NCBI GenBank assembly: GCA_905160935.1 | Contig: CAJHZI010000440.1 | Coordinates: 72,001-136,000 of the forward strand | Length of the DNA: 64,000 nucleotides | Reading direction: 5' to 3' | Source: Enchytraeus crypticus | Taxonomy: Eukaryota; Annelida; Clitellata; Enchytraeida; Enchytraeidae | Part shown: piece by piece, positions 1 to 10,745 of the stretch | Layout of the letters: every line of letters begins with the position of its first letter | Numbering within the stretch: the stretch's first letter is position 1 | Translations under genes and position numbers: made by a program | Notes under the pieces: model-generated | What the model was told of the DNA's origin: nothing | What the model saw: only the letters and a program-made list of their open reading frames with translations | Database searches by the model: none

Positions 1-2297
1 TCTATAAATAATATTTTTAGAACAGTATTGTAATAAGCCTACTAGAGGCACAAATTTCCTTGATCTTGTTTTGTGCTCTGAAGAAATAATTAAGGATGTA
101 CTTATAGGTGAACCTGTTGAGACAAGTGATCATCTAACCATTGACTTTGTAATTCAGAGCAGTTGGATCTGTAGGGAACTCCAAAAATTTGATTTTTTAA
201 AAGTAAATTATGAAGAAATTAAAAGAAATATACAGTATAGAAATTTATTTCTGGTTTTAAGTGATAATGATAATAACGATGACGTAGAGAGCTTATGGAA
301 TAATATTAACACAGGTCTCAGGATGGTTTGTGATGAGTTTATTAAATTGAAAGCCAAAATTAGAGATAGATGCAAGTGGGTTACTAAAAGGGTAAGAAGA
401 AAAAGAAAAGCCAAATTAGATGCTTGGAACAAGTATAAAATAGTAATAATGATGAATCATTATACTGTGAATATAGAAAAAGCTTAATAAATTGGTTGCA
501 GAAATTAGAAAAGCCAAGTTAGAATTTGAAAAACAGCTAGCTCGTAATATAAAGAATGATGCAAAGAGTTTTTTGCTTATGCTAATGCTAATAAATAGGT
601 TATTAAAAAGATTGGTCCTCTAAGAGATGAATATAACAACATTATAGAAGATACTAAAGATACTGTAAACTATTTTAATAAATATTTTTCGTCTGTATTT
701 GTGGAAGAAGATTTAGTCAATATGCCAGTACCGGCTAGGATCTTCAAAGGTACCTTTGAATACGTAATATTGCTCCTTACGTAATATTTAGTTTGATATT
801 GATGATGATATAAATAAATTAAATTCGCTAAATGTCAATAAAAGTCAAGGTCCAGATGAGATTCATGGAAAACTGATTTCGGAGCTAAGAGATGAATTAG
901 CGCCAGCTCTATTAAACCTACTAAAAGCTTCAATGAAAACAGGGGTGGTTCCTCAAGATTTTAAGAATGCAAATATTGTACCAATACATAAAAAGGGAAA
1001 TAGGGATAAAGCAGCAAATTATAGGCCTATTATCTTGACAAGTACATGTATAATCGGTAAGGCATTTGAAAGCATTATTAAGGATAAAATATTTAGTTTC
1101 TTGGAAGAATATAACTTAATTAGAAGTAGTCAGCATAGTTTTATTAGTGGACGTTATTGTTTAACTAATTTGCTAGATTTTTTAGAATATAGTACAAAGG
1201 AAGTAGATAATAAAAATAGCATTGACATCTTATATCTAGACTTTGCTAAAGCGTTTGATAAAGTTCCACATAAAAGATTACTTAGTAAGTTGGAAGCACA
1301 TGGAATAACGGGCAAACTTTTAAAGTGGATAGGTAATTGGTTAAGCAATAGAAAACAAAGGGTGTGTGTCGAGGACTATTTCTCGGAATGGGCAGCAGTG
1401 AAGAGTGGTGTGCCACAGGGCTCTGCTTTAGGACCTCTGTTATTTTTAGTTTACATCAATGACATTGACATTGATATTGTATCTAAATTTAGTAAATTTG
1501 CAGATGATTCTAAAGTAGCGAAGGTAGTAAACAACATTGAAGATGCTGAGATTTTAAAGTATGAAACAAAATATTGCAGAACTGGTCTAGGGATTGGCTA
1601 ATGGAGTTCAATGCTGAGAAATGTAGAGTTGTGCATACAGGGAATAATAATTTAGAAATTGAGTATACATTGAACAATATTTAACTAAAATCCACAAACA
1701 GTGAGAAATAGTTAAGTTAGGAGTCTTTGTGGATAGCTCTTTTAAATTTAGTGAAAATTGTAATAAAGTTGTAAATAGTGCTAATTGTGTATTAAGAATG
1801 ATTAAAAGAACAATTTCATGCAGAAATAAAGATATTGTGGTAAGGCTATATAAGGCTCTTGTACGGCCCAAACTTGAATACTGCGTTCAGGCTTGGTGCC
1901 CATATCTTAAGAAAGATATCAACAAATTAGAAAGGGTACAAGCCAGAGCAACAAGGCTGGTATTTGACTGTCAAAAACGTAGTTATGAGAATAGATTAAA
2001 ATTAGTGGGATTAACCTCTTTAAGTGAGAGAAGAACTAGAGGAGATTTAATAGAAATTATAAGACACTCAAAGGCTTCAGCAAAGTTAACCATAGTATTT
2101 GGTTTAATTTATCAAACAACAGAAACACAAGGGAACATATTTATAAACTTAATAAATTTAGAAGTAGACTAGATTTAAGGAAATTTTTCTTTAGTCAGAG
2201 AGTTATAAATGCTTGGAATAGTTTGCCAAGCGAAATTGTAGAAGCAGAATCAGTGAATGCTTTTAAAAATAAATATGATAAACATAAGAACATGTAA
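1..2297 (+). pseudogene. Decayed LINE ORF2 (endonuclease end + reverse transcriptase), CR1/Jockey-like
   Basis: Non-LTR retrotransposon remnant whose 5' part lies outside the window. Positions 1-170 encode the end of an endonuclease domain (LDLVL followed by the SDH motif of ETSDHLTIDF). Positions 933-1600 encode the reverse transcriptase: NYRPI near 1020, the fingers/palm motif DFAKAFDKVPH near 1240, GVPQGSALGPLLF near 1410, and the catalytic FADD at about 1497-1508. Positions 1729-2297 encode the C-terminal thumb region (RPKLEYCVQAWCP; final AWNSLPSE) and stop at TAA 2295-2297. Several frameshifts and stops between these blocks show the copy is dead. The clade call rests on motif resemblance only. 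Confidence 0.85.
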
Positions 2298-2640
2298 ATT
2301 AGAAGCTAATTGCATGTTCAGTGTTATACATAGGCTATGTACAAATTTGACATGTTGACATGAAGTCTGTATGATTTGATTAATATTAATTGGTTTTAGT
2401 TAAGAGCATTTTAGTTCATTTAGATTCATTTTAGGTTCATTTAGATTTTAAGAGCATTCTGATGAGTCTTAAACAAGCATATAATTGCTTCCTGATTCTG
2501 TAAATGTTATGTTATACACACACAATGTCAGATTTTAGTCCGCTGGAAGAATAATTGTTCGCTTTATCGCTCTCCCGAATTAAATATTCCAGATTTTAAG
2601 TATTGTCGCATCAGCACGTCTAGAATTACAGAATCAAAGT
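2298..2640 (+). other. LINE 3' flank and AT-rich sequence
   Basis: Probably 3' UTR of the preceding LINE followed by unique-looking AT-rich DNA. Related wording (long-lived direct repeats of ttcatttaga-type blocks near 2415-2450) is visible, but no gene is. Confidence 0.4.
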
Positions 2641-2644
2641 AAGT

Positions 2645-2890
2645 AAAACAAGCATTATAATGAAACGATCAACAACGTTAGTATCTATCGCTTCTAATAT
2701 CACATGCTTAAACCATTAGGCGATTTAGACAATTTTCCGTATTTCCAGTCAAGTGAATGTCCGAAATTTTACTCCCAAATCATCGTGGCTCGGATTCGAA
2801 CCAACGATCGAGTGTTCAATTCACTTCAGTATGTGTTGTTTAAAACTACACGAAGTTACCCCTAAGCTATTAAGACATTCAAGATTTGCT
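2645..2890 (-). mobile_element. tRNA-derived SINE, family S1 (minus copy)
   Basis: First of several S1 copies. The family has an RNA polymerase III type head with a B box of the form GGTTCGAAxCC, a body containing GTAAAATCTCGGACATTCA, and a tail GTGATAGATATCAAC...TTTCACTATAATGCG. This copy is diverged and lies in inverted orientation to the copy at 2945-3198. Other S1 copies are at 27603-27845, 40795-41030, 41345-41540 and their palindrome mirrors. Confidence 0.7.
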
Positions 2891-2944
2891 AATAAAACAT
2901 TCGGCAGGTGGCTCTGTACCGTGGACCACTGCCGTACGTTTGCA

Positions 2945-3198
2945 TTAGAATGTCTCAATAGCTCATGTGGTTAGAGGTGTAGATAACGTCATGAAGAATT
3001 AAATGACAGACCCTGAGGTGAATTTAACCCTCCTGGGTTCGAAACCCAGCCGCGCTGATCTGAGAGTAAAATCTCGGACATTCACTGGACTGGTTATGCG
3101 GAAAATGGACAAAATTGCCTAACGGATTTAACATGTGGTATTAAAAGTGATAGATATCAACGTAGTTGATCATTTCACTATAATGCGTGTTATTATTG
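2945..3198 (+). mobile_element. tRNA-derived SINE, family S1 (plus copy)
   Basis: Best preserved early S1 copy. An A-box-like TAGCTCATGTGG lies near 2959 and a B box GGTTCGAAACCC lies near 3039, about 80 bases downstream. The S1 body and the tail ending in TAATGCGTGTTATTATT follow. Together with the minus copy at 2645 it forms an inverted pair. Confidence 0.75.
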
Positions 3199-3663
3199 CC
3201 TTAACTCCATCGGCAGGTGGCCCACTACCAATTTCAAAAGCAGAGGGCCATCGCTTCAAATCTCAGCCGAACCGTTTCTGACAGTATCTTCTTGGACGCA
3301 GAAGTAGCTGGACGTTCAACATTGATTTGTCTACTTTGTAGAATTCATTGGCGAGATTTTATTTCAAAATTCCGCTTAGCTTGGAAGTTACATGTTTATC
3401 TAAACCACGCGTGGTTAAACGGAGCCGTGCTTATCTTTGAACCTATCACGCCTGATTACCTATCACGACAGGGATAGAGAGCTATAATACAGAGATAGGT
3501 GGATAAGTAGAGAGAGGAGAGAGAGAGAGAAAAGTATAGAAGAGGTATATTCGAACCACAAAAAATAACATAAAAGACAAACATGAAAAAGAACAAAAGG
3601 AAAAACAATAAAAAAGCAGAGAAATAAACGGAAGTGAGGACAGCAGCACGAAAAGCTGGTAAA
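3199..3663. other. Unassigned sequence and GA-rich stretch
   Basis: Short ORFs here have no recognisable domain. From about 3470 the strand becomes purine-rich (GA repeats and A-rich runs). No gene is supported. Confidence 0.4.
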
Positions 3664-3787
3664 GCTAGTGTTAACGTCAGTTTCCTCACTCGAAAGCAAT
3701 GTCATTTACGAGCGAGCCCAGGATTTGAACCCCGCACCTACTGATCCGCGGTCGAATATCTTACCGACATCGTCTCTGGCTCCAGCC
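3664..3787 (-). mobile_element. tRNA-derived SINE, family S2
   Basis: Minus copy of the commonest short repeat in this window. In sense orientation the family reads GGCTGGAGCCAGTGGCGATG (A-box region), then CCGCGGATCAGTATGTGCGG, then the B box GGTTCAAATCC, and ends with a body GAGTGAGGAAACTGACGTTA and a short tail AGCTTTACTTTT. The spacing of A and B boxes marks it as tRNA-derived. Confidence 0.75.
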
Positions 3788-3804
3788 ACCAGTGAGATGA
3801 GAGA

Positions 3805-3880
3805 TTAGAGAGAGAGAGAGAGAGAGAGAGAGAAGGAGAGAAGAGAGTGAGAGAGATGAATGCAGAAGAGAGATACTCAA
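3805..3880. repeat. (AG)n microsatellite
   Basis: Run of AG dinucleotides with few interruptions. Such runs recur in the window next to LINE/SINE 3' ends (see 34845-35266). Confidence 0.8.
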
Positions 3881-3889
3881 ATCTATGCT

Positions 3890-4082
3890 CATGAAGAGCA
3901 CTCCATCAATTAGCAGTTAATCCCTTCATACAAGGTTATGCCTTATTCACACCTTAACTATGCCCATACCGTACTATACTATAGCTATTCAGCCCATTTC
4001 TTGATAATAATATTGCGTCTGAGATGGTTTCCCTTTGTTTTCATCAGTGTTTGCACACTACCAACTGATAAACCCGACCGTC
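3890..4082 (-). mobile_element. Diverged copy of repeat family S4
   Basis: Matches the S4 repeat seen clearly at 21755-22030, 30120-30500 and 31190-31470: GAGCACTCC near the start, TTAATCCCTTCA, a TATGCCTTATxCA block and a GAGxTGGTTTCCC block, in the same order. The 3' tail is missing or eroded. Confidence 0.55.
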
Positions 4083-4084
4083 TA

Positions 4085-4844
4085 TATACAGGCTGGGGCA
4101 AAGAAATAGTCCCCTAGCGAGATCTCAATAACTGTAAGAAAAATCAACATATCTCTACGAAATTTACGGAGCTTCTAGGAGAGGAATTTCTGTGTATATC
4201 CTGAAAATTTGATGAAAGTCTATTGAGCAGGAAAAATATTACAGTGTTTCTACGAAAAAAGTGCACAATCAGTTTTATCAAGGCTTTTTTAAAAAAAGTC
4301 TTAAGAACTTGGACAAAACTCAAAGTAGTTTTACAAAATTTTCAGAACCTCCAGCGGAGGAATTTCTACACATATCCTGCAAATTTGGTGAAAATATATT
4401 CAGAAGTAACAAAAATACCGCGTTTCTTCGAAAAAATGTTTAAAATCAATTTTAACAAGGCTTTTTTAAACAAAAGTACCGGATATTTTTTCAAAATTTA
4501 GGAATAATTTTAACATAAGTACGAATTTTAAGCTCCATTTATTGGAGTAGCTAGCAAGTTAGTGCGGGCTTAAACTCCACCACTTAAGTAAACGGCCCTT
4601 TTCAGGGTCGTTATTTTCTTTAAAAGGAACGACTGACATTTCGCTAAGCCTCGTTAAAATTGATTTTTGCACTTTTCTCGTAAAAATGCTGTAATTTCGT
4701 AACTAATGAAAATATTTTCATCAAATTTGCAGGTTATACGCAAAAATTCCTCCCCTAGAAGCTCCGAAAATTTCGTAGAGATATTTTGAGTTTTCTTAAA
4801 GTTATTGAGATTTCGCTAGGGGATTTTTTTCCCAAGTTTGTATA
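4085..4844. mobile_element. Fold-back MITE with long terminal inverted repeats
   Basis: The first about 230 bases and the last about 230 bases are inverted copies. The left begins TATACAGGCT...AGTCCCCTAGCGAGATCTCA. The right, read in reverse, begins TATACAAACT...ATCCCCTAGCGAAATCTCA. Both arms then share ATATCTCTACGAAAT and GGAGCTTCTAGGxGAGGAAT. Ends lie in TATA, fitting a TA target site as used by Tc1/mariner elements. There is no transposase; short ORFs inside are incidental. Confidence 0.65.
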
Positions 4845-5309
4845 CTGCACAACGTGACTTTTACATAATATTACAGAGTCAGGAAACAATTATATGCTTG
4901 TTTAAGACTCGTCAGACTCTTAACTAATACCAATTAATATTGGTAGCATATCATAGTTCAATAAAAACCTGAAAAATACATTATACAAGTGCATTAACCA
5001 AATTATTTTAACTTAGATTACTGGAGGGCTCTAGTAAAAATATGCGCCTAAACTTCCATAAAAATTGAACGTGCTATGAAGAGATATAGCAAACTTTTCC
5101 AATGGATGGAAATGATCACGTGATTGCTGAAGAGTCAGAGATTTCATTAGTGCAGTCAGTTCCACGCCTCATAGAGCTCGGTGTGTTTGACTGAAAATAA
5201 AGTTAATCGATTTGAAATTCAATTCATCAATTTTTACAATTTCATTTGAAATTCAAAACACGTACTTTATCGTAAATATTATCAATGGTTTACGTTTTTG
5301 CAATGTCTT

Positions 5310-5637
5310 CTTCTTCAGTGCACTGCCAAGTGGCAGGTTCAAGGTACATGTTCATACTTCAAGGTACATGTTCATACTTCAAGGTACATGTTCATACTTC
5401 AAGGTACATGTTCATACTTCAAGGTACATATTCATACTTCAAGGTACATATTCATACTTCAAGGTACATGTTCATACTTCAAGGTACATGTTCATACTTC
5501 AAGGTACATGTTCATACCTCAAGGTACATATTCATACTTCAAGGTACATGTTCATACTTCAAGGTACATATTCATACTTCAAGGTACATGTTCATACTTC
5601 AAGGTACATGTTCATACTTCAAGGTACATGTTCATAT
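5310..5637. repeat. 20-bp tandem repeat, 15 units, grown inside an S4 element end
   Basis: From 5341 to 5640 the 20-mer AAGGTACATGTTCATACTTC repeats 15 times with only a g/a variation (ACATG or ACATA) and one t-to-c change. Just upstream is the S4 3' end (CAGTGCACTGCCAAGTGGCA), where the same GTTCAAGGTACATATTCATA occurs once in other S4 copies. A period of 20 keeps all three frames open, so the three overlapping ORFs here are artefacts. Confidence 0.9.
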
Positions 5638-5716
5638 TTGTCAATGTATGATTTTGATATTATTAGATACGAAATAGCCTCAGTAACAATGAGTGTCATA
5701 GCTTATTGTGACAATA

Positions 5717-5843
5717 GCTGGAGTCAGTGGCGATATCGGTAAGATATTCGATCGCGGATCAGTATGTGCGGGTTCAAATACTGGGCTCGCCCGTCACTGA
5801 TATCGCTTTCGAGTGAGGAAACTGACGTTAACATTAGCTTTAC
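5717..5843 (+). mobile_element. SINE family S2
   Basis: Nearly full-length S2 copy with A-box region at the start, B box as GGTTCAAATAC (one base off consensus), and the terminal GAGTGAGGAAACTGACGTTA. Confidence 0.75.
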
Positions 5844-5961
5844 TTTTAAAAAAGAGTAGAAGCATTGACAAGTGAAAGGATTGACTCCTAAGTAGATAGA
5901 GTGCTATTTATGGTTAAGTAGGACTATGTGCAACAGATCAGACACTTGACAGATACATGAA

Positions 5962-6015
<54 letters not shown>

Positions 6016-6040
6016 TTCATATAGGTAGAGAGAGAGAGAG

Positions 6041-6080
<40 letters not shown>
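5962..6080. repeat. (TA)n followed by (GA)n microsatellite
   Basis: About 50 bases of TA repeats, then GA repeats with AAAG interruptions. Confidence 0.9.
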
Positions 6081-6084
<4 letters not shown>

Positions 6085-6265
6085 ATCTAGTGGTGATATC
6101 TCTGAGATGCAAATGATTTACAACATACAGTTCATTACTAAATAGATTGGAAAGAAAATAAAATTAAACTTAGGCCGAGATTTAAACCCATGTGAGTTAC
6201 AATCACCGCAGAATTTGACTTTCACATTTTCATGTCGGGTCCTACCGTGCTACACCTAGAGTTAT

Positions 6266-6485
6266 ACCCGCGGACCAGTAAGTGCGGGATTCAATTCTTG
6301 GGCTCGCTCGTCATTGACATCGTTTTCCAGCGAGTTAACTGACGTTAAAAAGTAAAAAAGCTAAGGTTAACCTTAGTTTTCTCATTCGAAAGCGATGTCA
6401 GTGACGGGCGAGCCCAGGGTTTGAACATCGCGCATACTGATTCCGCGGTTGAGTATCTTATCGACTTCGCCACTGGCTCTAACCG
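6266..6485. mobile_element. Inverted pair of S2 SINEs
   Basis: A plus S2 fragment (about 6266-6349) and a minus S2 copy (about 6361-6485) lie head-away with a 12-base gap. Transcripts through here could form a hairpin of about 85 base pairs. The region 6490-6840 after it shows only AT-rich sequence with several ATCGAT-rich stretches. Confidence 0.7.
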
Positions 6486-6844
6486 TTAACATTACCCTTC
6501 CCAGCTTTTCTTTATTTGGCTATTGCAGAAGTTTAGGAGAAGGCCCCTGTTTAAACGGAAGTCAGGCATACGGAGTCGAGTACATCCCTTCAATTGATCG
6601 ATAGTCGAGTCTCACGCCAGTCTCGACTTTTTCTCATTTCTATGAATCAAAGATCAATAAATGATCGACTCGTCTCGTTACGAGCGCTGATCGATAGGTC
6701 GATAGATCGATCTGAACAGATCTCTTGAGAAAATATCCCAGCGTTTAGCTGATAGTGAATAGTTAACTTCCAGTCCAGGGAAAAGCTTGAAAATTTACTA
6801 AAATAATGAGGTTCATATTGCAGATATAATCTTACAAGATGGTT

Positions 6845-6884
<40 letters not shown>

Positions 6885-7150
6885 GGTACAGATAGACAGT
6901 TGATAAATGCATAGGAAGAAGAGATGGATAGGACACATTCTAAAGGGGAAAAGTCTATTAAAAGAGGTCATAGAAGGTAGAAAAAAAGGCAGAGGCAGGC
7001 CGATATTAGTTATGTTAGATGATTTAAAGACCCACTCATATGTGGACATAAAGAGAAAAGAGGAAGACAGAGAAGAGTGGAGGCGTTATATGTCATGGAC
7101 CTACCCGTAGGCAGTGCACTAAGAGAGAGAGAGAGAGAGAAGGAGAGAGA
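6845..7150 (+). mobile_element. 3' end of a LINE with (GA)n tail, family L-GHIL
   Basis: Encodes the C-terminal motif of an RTE-like reverse transcriptase family (KRWIGHILKGKSLLKEVIEG, then RGRP and LDDLKTHSYVD). The noncoding end GGAGGCGTTATAT...GCAGTGCACTAAGAG runs into a (GA)n tail. A (GA)n run also precedes it at 6847-6881. Better preserved copies are at 34845-35266 and 58989-59410. Confidence 0.75.
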
Positions 7151-7585
7151 TGATTAAAACAAATGCAATAGAGAATAGTCCCGATATGATTTAGAAATGG
7201 CCAGCGGTTAAATTGGGAATTGAGAGCTAGTGGAAAGGTCAGAATTTTTCGGGCCCTCTGTAATGTGTTTACAATTATCCTAGTATCCAATTTGGGCTCC
7301 TAGCAGGGAATCACCTCAGAAAAATGAGAGCTAGCGGAACATAGTTCCCTGAGACCCCTCTCCTCCACTTAATTTAACCACAGGAAGGAGCTTTTGTATG
7401 TGTTTCACAGTGCTCGATGTGGTGAGGAACAACGATGATACTCAGATTATCGCTACAGACAAGCAGGTCTGCAATCTAATTGTTTAGCCATTCAGACGGG
7501 CTAATAGGCAGCACGCCTGGTACTAAAAGATGAGTGCAGCATATGAGTTATTAAATAAACCTCCGAAGCTCTCTTACAGTGTCTA
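7151..7585. other. No gene seen
   Basis: AT-rich noncoding sequence. A stretch near 7195-7330 (GAGAGCTAGTGGAAAGGTCA) resembles one at 19616-19700, so part of it is an unnamed dispersed repeat. Confidence 0.4.
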
Positions 7586-7589
7586 CACA

Positions 7590-7855
7590 AGAGTTCAATC
7601 TAGCTGCTTCATCCAGCTGCTGTACTGATGTACTCAGGGGAGGTACTCAGCTGATGTACTCAGCTGCTGAAATCAGCTCCTGTACTCAGCTGATGCACTC
7701 AGCTGCTGAAATCAGCTGCTCTACTCAGCTGCTGTACTCAACTGCTGTACTCAGCTATGTACTCAGCTACTGAAATCAGCTGCTTGTTGTACTCAATCAG
7801 CTGTACTCAGCCACTGTACTCAGCAGCTGTGCTTCGCTGCTGTACAGCTTCTGTA
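7590..7855. repeat. Irregular tandem repeat of CTCAGCTGCTG type
   Basis: Units of 15-20 bases built from TGTACTCAGCTGCTG and GAAATCAGCTGCTG repeat imperfectly. The short ORF across it is a consequence of the repeat. Confidence 0.75.
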
Positions 7856-8225
7856 GGCCTACCTCACACATACTAAGTCTGCGTGCTAATAACTGCCGGC
7901 CTGAACATAGACTCTTTGAATTTGTAATATTTTCTTCAATAATATCATATTTTTAAACGTTTGCCATTTAAATTACGAAAGTCAAGCGAAAACAAATCAC
8001 ATAAATTGCTATCCAGCAAAATGAAATCATCGTAAATGTAGACGAAAGCCCGTCACGATAAGCTTTCAAGAGTTTAAGCTGACTCTGTCTTCGTCTTTTT
8101 GCTTTTAGCTTTAAAAGCAGAAAATAAAGTGTAGCCGAATTCAGTGTAGAATTTTCTACAAAGCATGTTTGACTATAAAACGATTCAGTTTACACTGGCA
8201 CTTGCTCATTGCTCTTGTGTATGAG
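7856..8225. other. No gene seen
   Basis: AT-rich sequence without recognisable domains, splice-linked ORFs or repeats that I can name. Confidence 0.4.
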
Positions 8226-8892
8226 GCACTTGTAATAGACCGGATTACACTTGTAATAGACAGGATTCTCTTGTAATAGACAATATTACACTTGTAATAG
8301 ACAGGATTACACTTTTAATAGACAAGATTCTCTTGTAATAGAGAGGATTACATTTGTAATAAACAGGATTACACTTGTAATGGACCGGATTACACTTGTA
8401 ATAGACAGGATTTCACTTGTAATAGACAAGACTCACTTCTAATAGACAGGATTACACCTGTAATAGACAGAATTACACCTGTAATAGACAGGATTACACT
8501 TCTAATAGACCGGATTACACTTGTAATAGACAGGATTCTCTTGTAATAGACAATATTACACTTGTAATAGACAGGATTACACTTTTAATAGACAAGATTC
8601 TCTTGTAATAGAGAGGATTACATTTGTAATAAACAGGATTACACTTGTAATGGACCGGATTACACTTGTAATAGACAGGATTTCACTTGTAATAGACAAG
8701 ACTCACTTCTAATAGACAGGATTACACCTGTAATAGACAGAATTACACCTGTAATAGACAGGATTACACTTCTAATAGACAGGATTACACTTGTAATAGA
8801 CAAGATTACACTGGTAGTAGACAAGATTACACTGGTAATAGACAGGATTATCTTGTAATAGGCAGGATTACACTTGTAATAGGCAGGATTGA
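8226..8892. repeat. 21-bp minisatellite with a 270-bp higher-order repeat
   Basis: The unit ACTTGTAATAGACAGGATT (19-21 bases with variants) runs throughout. A block starting CGGATTACACTTGTAATAGA at 8241 recurs at 8511, exactly 270 bases later, with the same unit variants in the same order. A multi-unit block was therefore duplicated after the units had diverged. Confidence 0.85.
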
Positions 8893-8974
8893 TCTCCATT
8901 CGTGCATTATGATGTAGAGACCAGAGATTTCAATGGATGCAATACATTGGATGCACCTTTATGTGACTGTCGTT

Positions 8975-9465
8975 GACTTTAGCTGCTGCAGCTGCTGTAG
9001 CTGCTACAGCTAATTCGTCTGTTAGAGCTGATTCATCTATTGCAGCTGCTACAGCTGATTCAGCTGCTACAGCTGCTACCGCTGCTGCAGCTACTACAAC
9101 TGATGCCTCTGCTGCAGCTGCTAGAACTGATTCAGCTGCTACAGCTGATTCAGCTGCTAAAGCTGTTACAGCCTCAGCAGCTACTACAGTACAGCTGCTA
9201 GAGCTGATTCCTCTGCTGCAGCTGATAGAGCTGGTCGAGGTACTTACAGCTGCTTCAACTAGCTGCTACAGCTGCTATAAATGTTTCAGAAAATGCAGAT
9301 GATTTATCTACTGATTATCTATTTATCTACTTATCTAGAGCTATTTCAGCTGTTTCGGCTGTTGCAGCCGAAACTTTGGGTATTACTTAGTTCAGCTGTC
9401 ACAGCTGATGCAGCTGTAACAGCTGCATCAGCTGCTACAGCTGTTACAGCTGCTGAAGCATCTTG
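8975..9465. repeat. CAGCTG-rich simple repeat
   Basis: Imperfect repeats of AGCTGCTACAGCTG (many PvuII sites) occur in two blocks, 8975-9275 and 9340-9465, separated by a TTATCTA-rich spacer. An alanine-rich ORF spans it but has no protein-like composition. Similar in flavour to 7590-7855. Confidence 0.75.
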
Positions 9466-9577
9466 ACTACAACATTAGCAGCTAGCAGTTGTGACCAGAG
9501 CTGGCTGTTAGTAATTCAGCAATGACATTGGGCTTCCCTTAACACTGCTCGCATAAGAGAGCAGCTCAGTTAAACAG

Positions 9578-9750
9578 CTAAGGTTAATGTCAGTTTCCTG
9601 AACTTTCCTCACTCGAAAGCGATGTCAGTAACGGGCGAGCCCAAGACTTGAACACCGCACACCGCGTTCTATGTTAAAAAGTAAAGCTAAAAAAGCTAAG
9701 GTTGACACCAGTTTCCTCACTCGAAAGCGATGTCAGTGCCGGGCGAGACG
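9578..9750 (-). mobile_element. Two partial S2 SINEs in tandem
   Basis: Minus fragments at about 9578-9668 and 9682-9750. Each has the body (TTTCCTCACTCGAAAGCGAT) and part of the B-box half (GGGCGAGCCC in the first). Confidence 0.7.
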
Positions 9751-9974
9751 AATATTTCTGGCACAGGGAGAGCGATAAACTTGAAGGAAGACGATTATTG
9801 CGATGATCATGAGAATGGGATAACACGGGATTCAGTGCAGCGTGGATACGCTAATAGAATGGACATGAGTGGAGTAGATGTCAGCACAGCAAGTGCTTTA
9901 CTAGTCATATAATAGCTATAGCGTTATAACTATTGAGATATAATACTTAAATATGATTTAGTTTATATCGTGAC

Positions 9975-10106
9975 ACCTAGTAAAGCTAATGTTTACGTCA
10001 GTTTCTTCACTCGAAAGCGATATCAGTGACGGGAGAGCCCAGGATTTGAACCCCGCACATACTGATCCACGGTCGAATATCTTACCGACTTCGCCACTGG
10101 CTCCAG
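9975..10106 (-). mobile_element. SINE family S2
   Basis: Nearly complete minus copy: body, B box (as GGATTTGAACC), CCACGGTCGAATATCTTACC and ending GCCACTGGCTCCAG. Confidence 0.75.
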
Positions 10107-10239
10107 ATATAATAGGATATAGTTCATACCACAAGGCCTATACTTTAGCATGAATGATTTTACGCTAGGGACGCTCCCTACATCACCATTCTGGTAACAC
10201 TTGAATTGTACTATTATATCATAGGATTTTAGTGTTAGG

Positions 10240-10465
10240 TTTTTGACAAACAGGACGGTTTTCTCAGGAAATAACTCCCCTGCCCAACAAATGCTAGTAG
10301 AAAAGCTGAGAAAGTCAAAGGGGCCCATCTTGTCATAAGCAGAATCCCCAAGGAATAATGGTATATAACAACAAGAATGAGATGATTTTAAGTTCCACTC
10401 ATACGTAAACATGAAGAGCAAAACGGAAGATAGAGAAAAGTGGAGGCGTTATTTATCATGGACAT
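10240..10465. mobile_element. Dispersed repeat family S5 plus L-GHIL LINE end
   Basis: 10240-10375 contains the S5 sequence (GGGGCCCATCTTGTCATAAG, then CAGAATCCCCA and AATAATGGTAT) also found at 23460-23600 and 39896-40015. It leads into an L-GHIL end (CACTCATACGTAAACATGAA, then AGTGGAGGCGTTAT). The same S5-then-L-GHIL order occurs in the palindrome arms, so S5 is probably part of, or always inserted with, that LINE end. Confidence 0.55.
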
Positions 10466-10475
10466 GCCAGAAGGA

Positions 10476-10598
10476 TGGAGCCAGCGGCGATGTTGGTAAG
10501 ATACTTTACCGCGGATCAGTATGTGCGGGTTTCAAATCCTGAGCTCGCCCGTCACTGACCTCGCCTTCGAGTGAGGAAACTGACGTTAATTTTACCTT
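10476..10598 (+). mobile_element. SINE family S2
   Basis: Nearly complete plus copy with A-box region GGAGCCAGCGGCGATG, B-box half GGTTTCAAATCC (one extra T), and the family end. Confidence 0.75.
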
Positions 10599-10615
10599 TT
10601 TTGCTTACGAGGCAG

Positions 10616-10624
10616 CATATATAT

Positions 10625-10684
<60 letters not shown>

Positions 10685-10745
10685 TGATCATGGTCACGTA
10701 CTGATCCGCGGTCGAGTATATTACCGACTTCGCCACTGAAATCCA
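10616..10745. repeat. (TA)n microsatellite and S2 fragment
   Basis: TA repeats from about 10616 to 10682, followed by a minus S2 fragment (about 10690-10745) beginning GTACTGATCCGCGGTCGAGT. Confidence 0.7.

Noticed and set aside
2945-3060. Functional tRNA genes at SINE heads
   Set aside because: A and B boxes are present, but the acceptor and anticodon stems do not form a good cloverleaf, and the heads are followed by the same SINE bodies at every site.
4223-4501. ORF of 92 codons
   Set aside because: Lies inside the fold-back MITE and follows its AT-rich repeat structure.
5212-5742. Three overlapping repetitive ORFs
   Set aside because: A 20-base tandem unit without stops opens all frames; the peptides are the same repeat shifted.
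8973-9466. Alanine-rich ORFs
   Set aside because: Produced by AGCTG simple repeats; no protein domain and no splice-linked neighbours.
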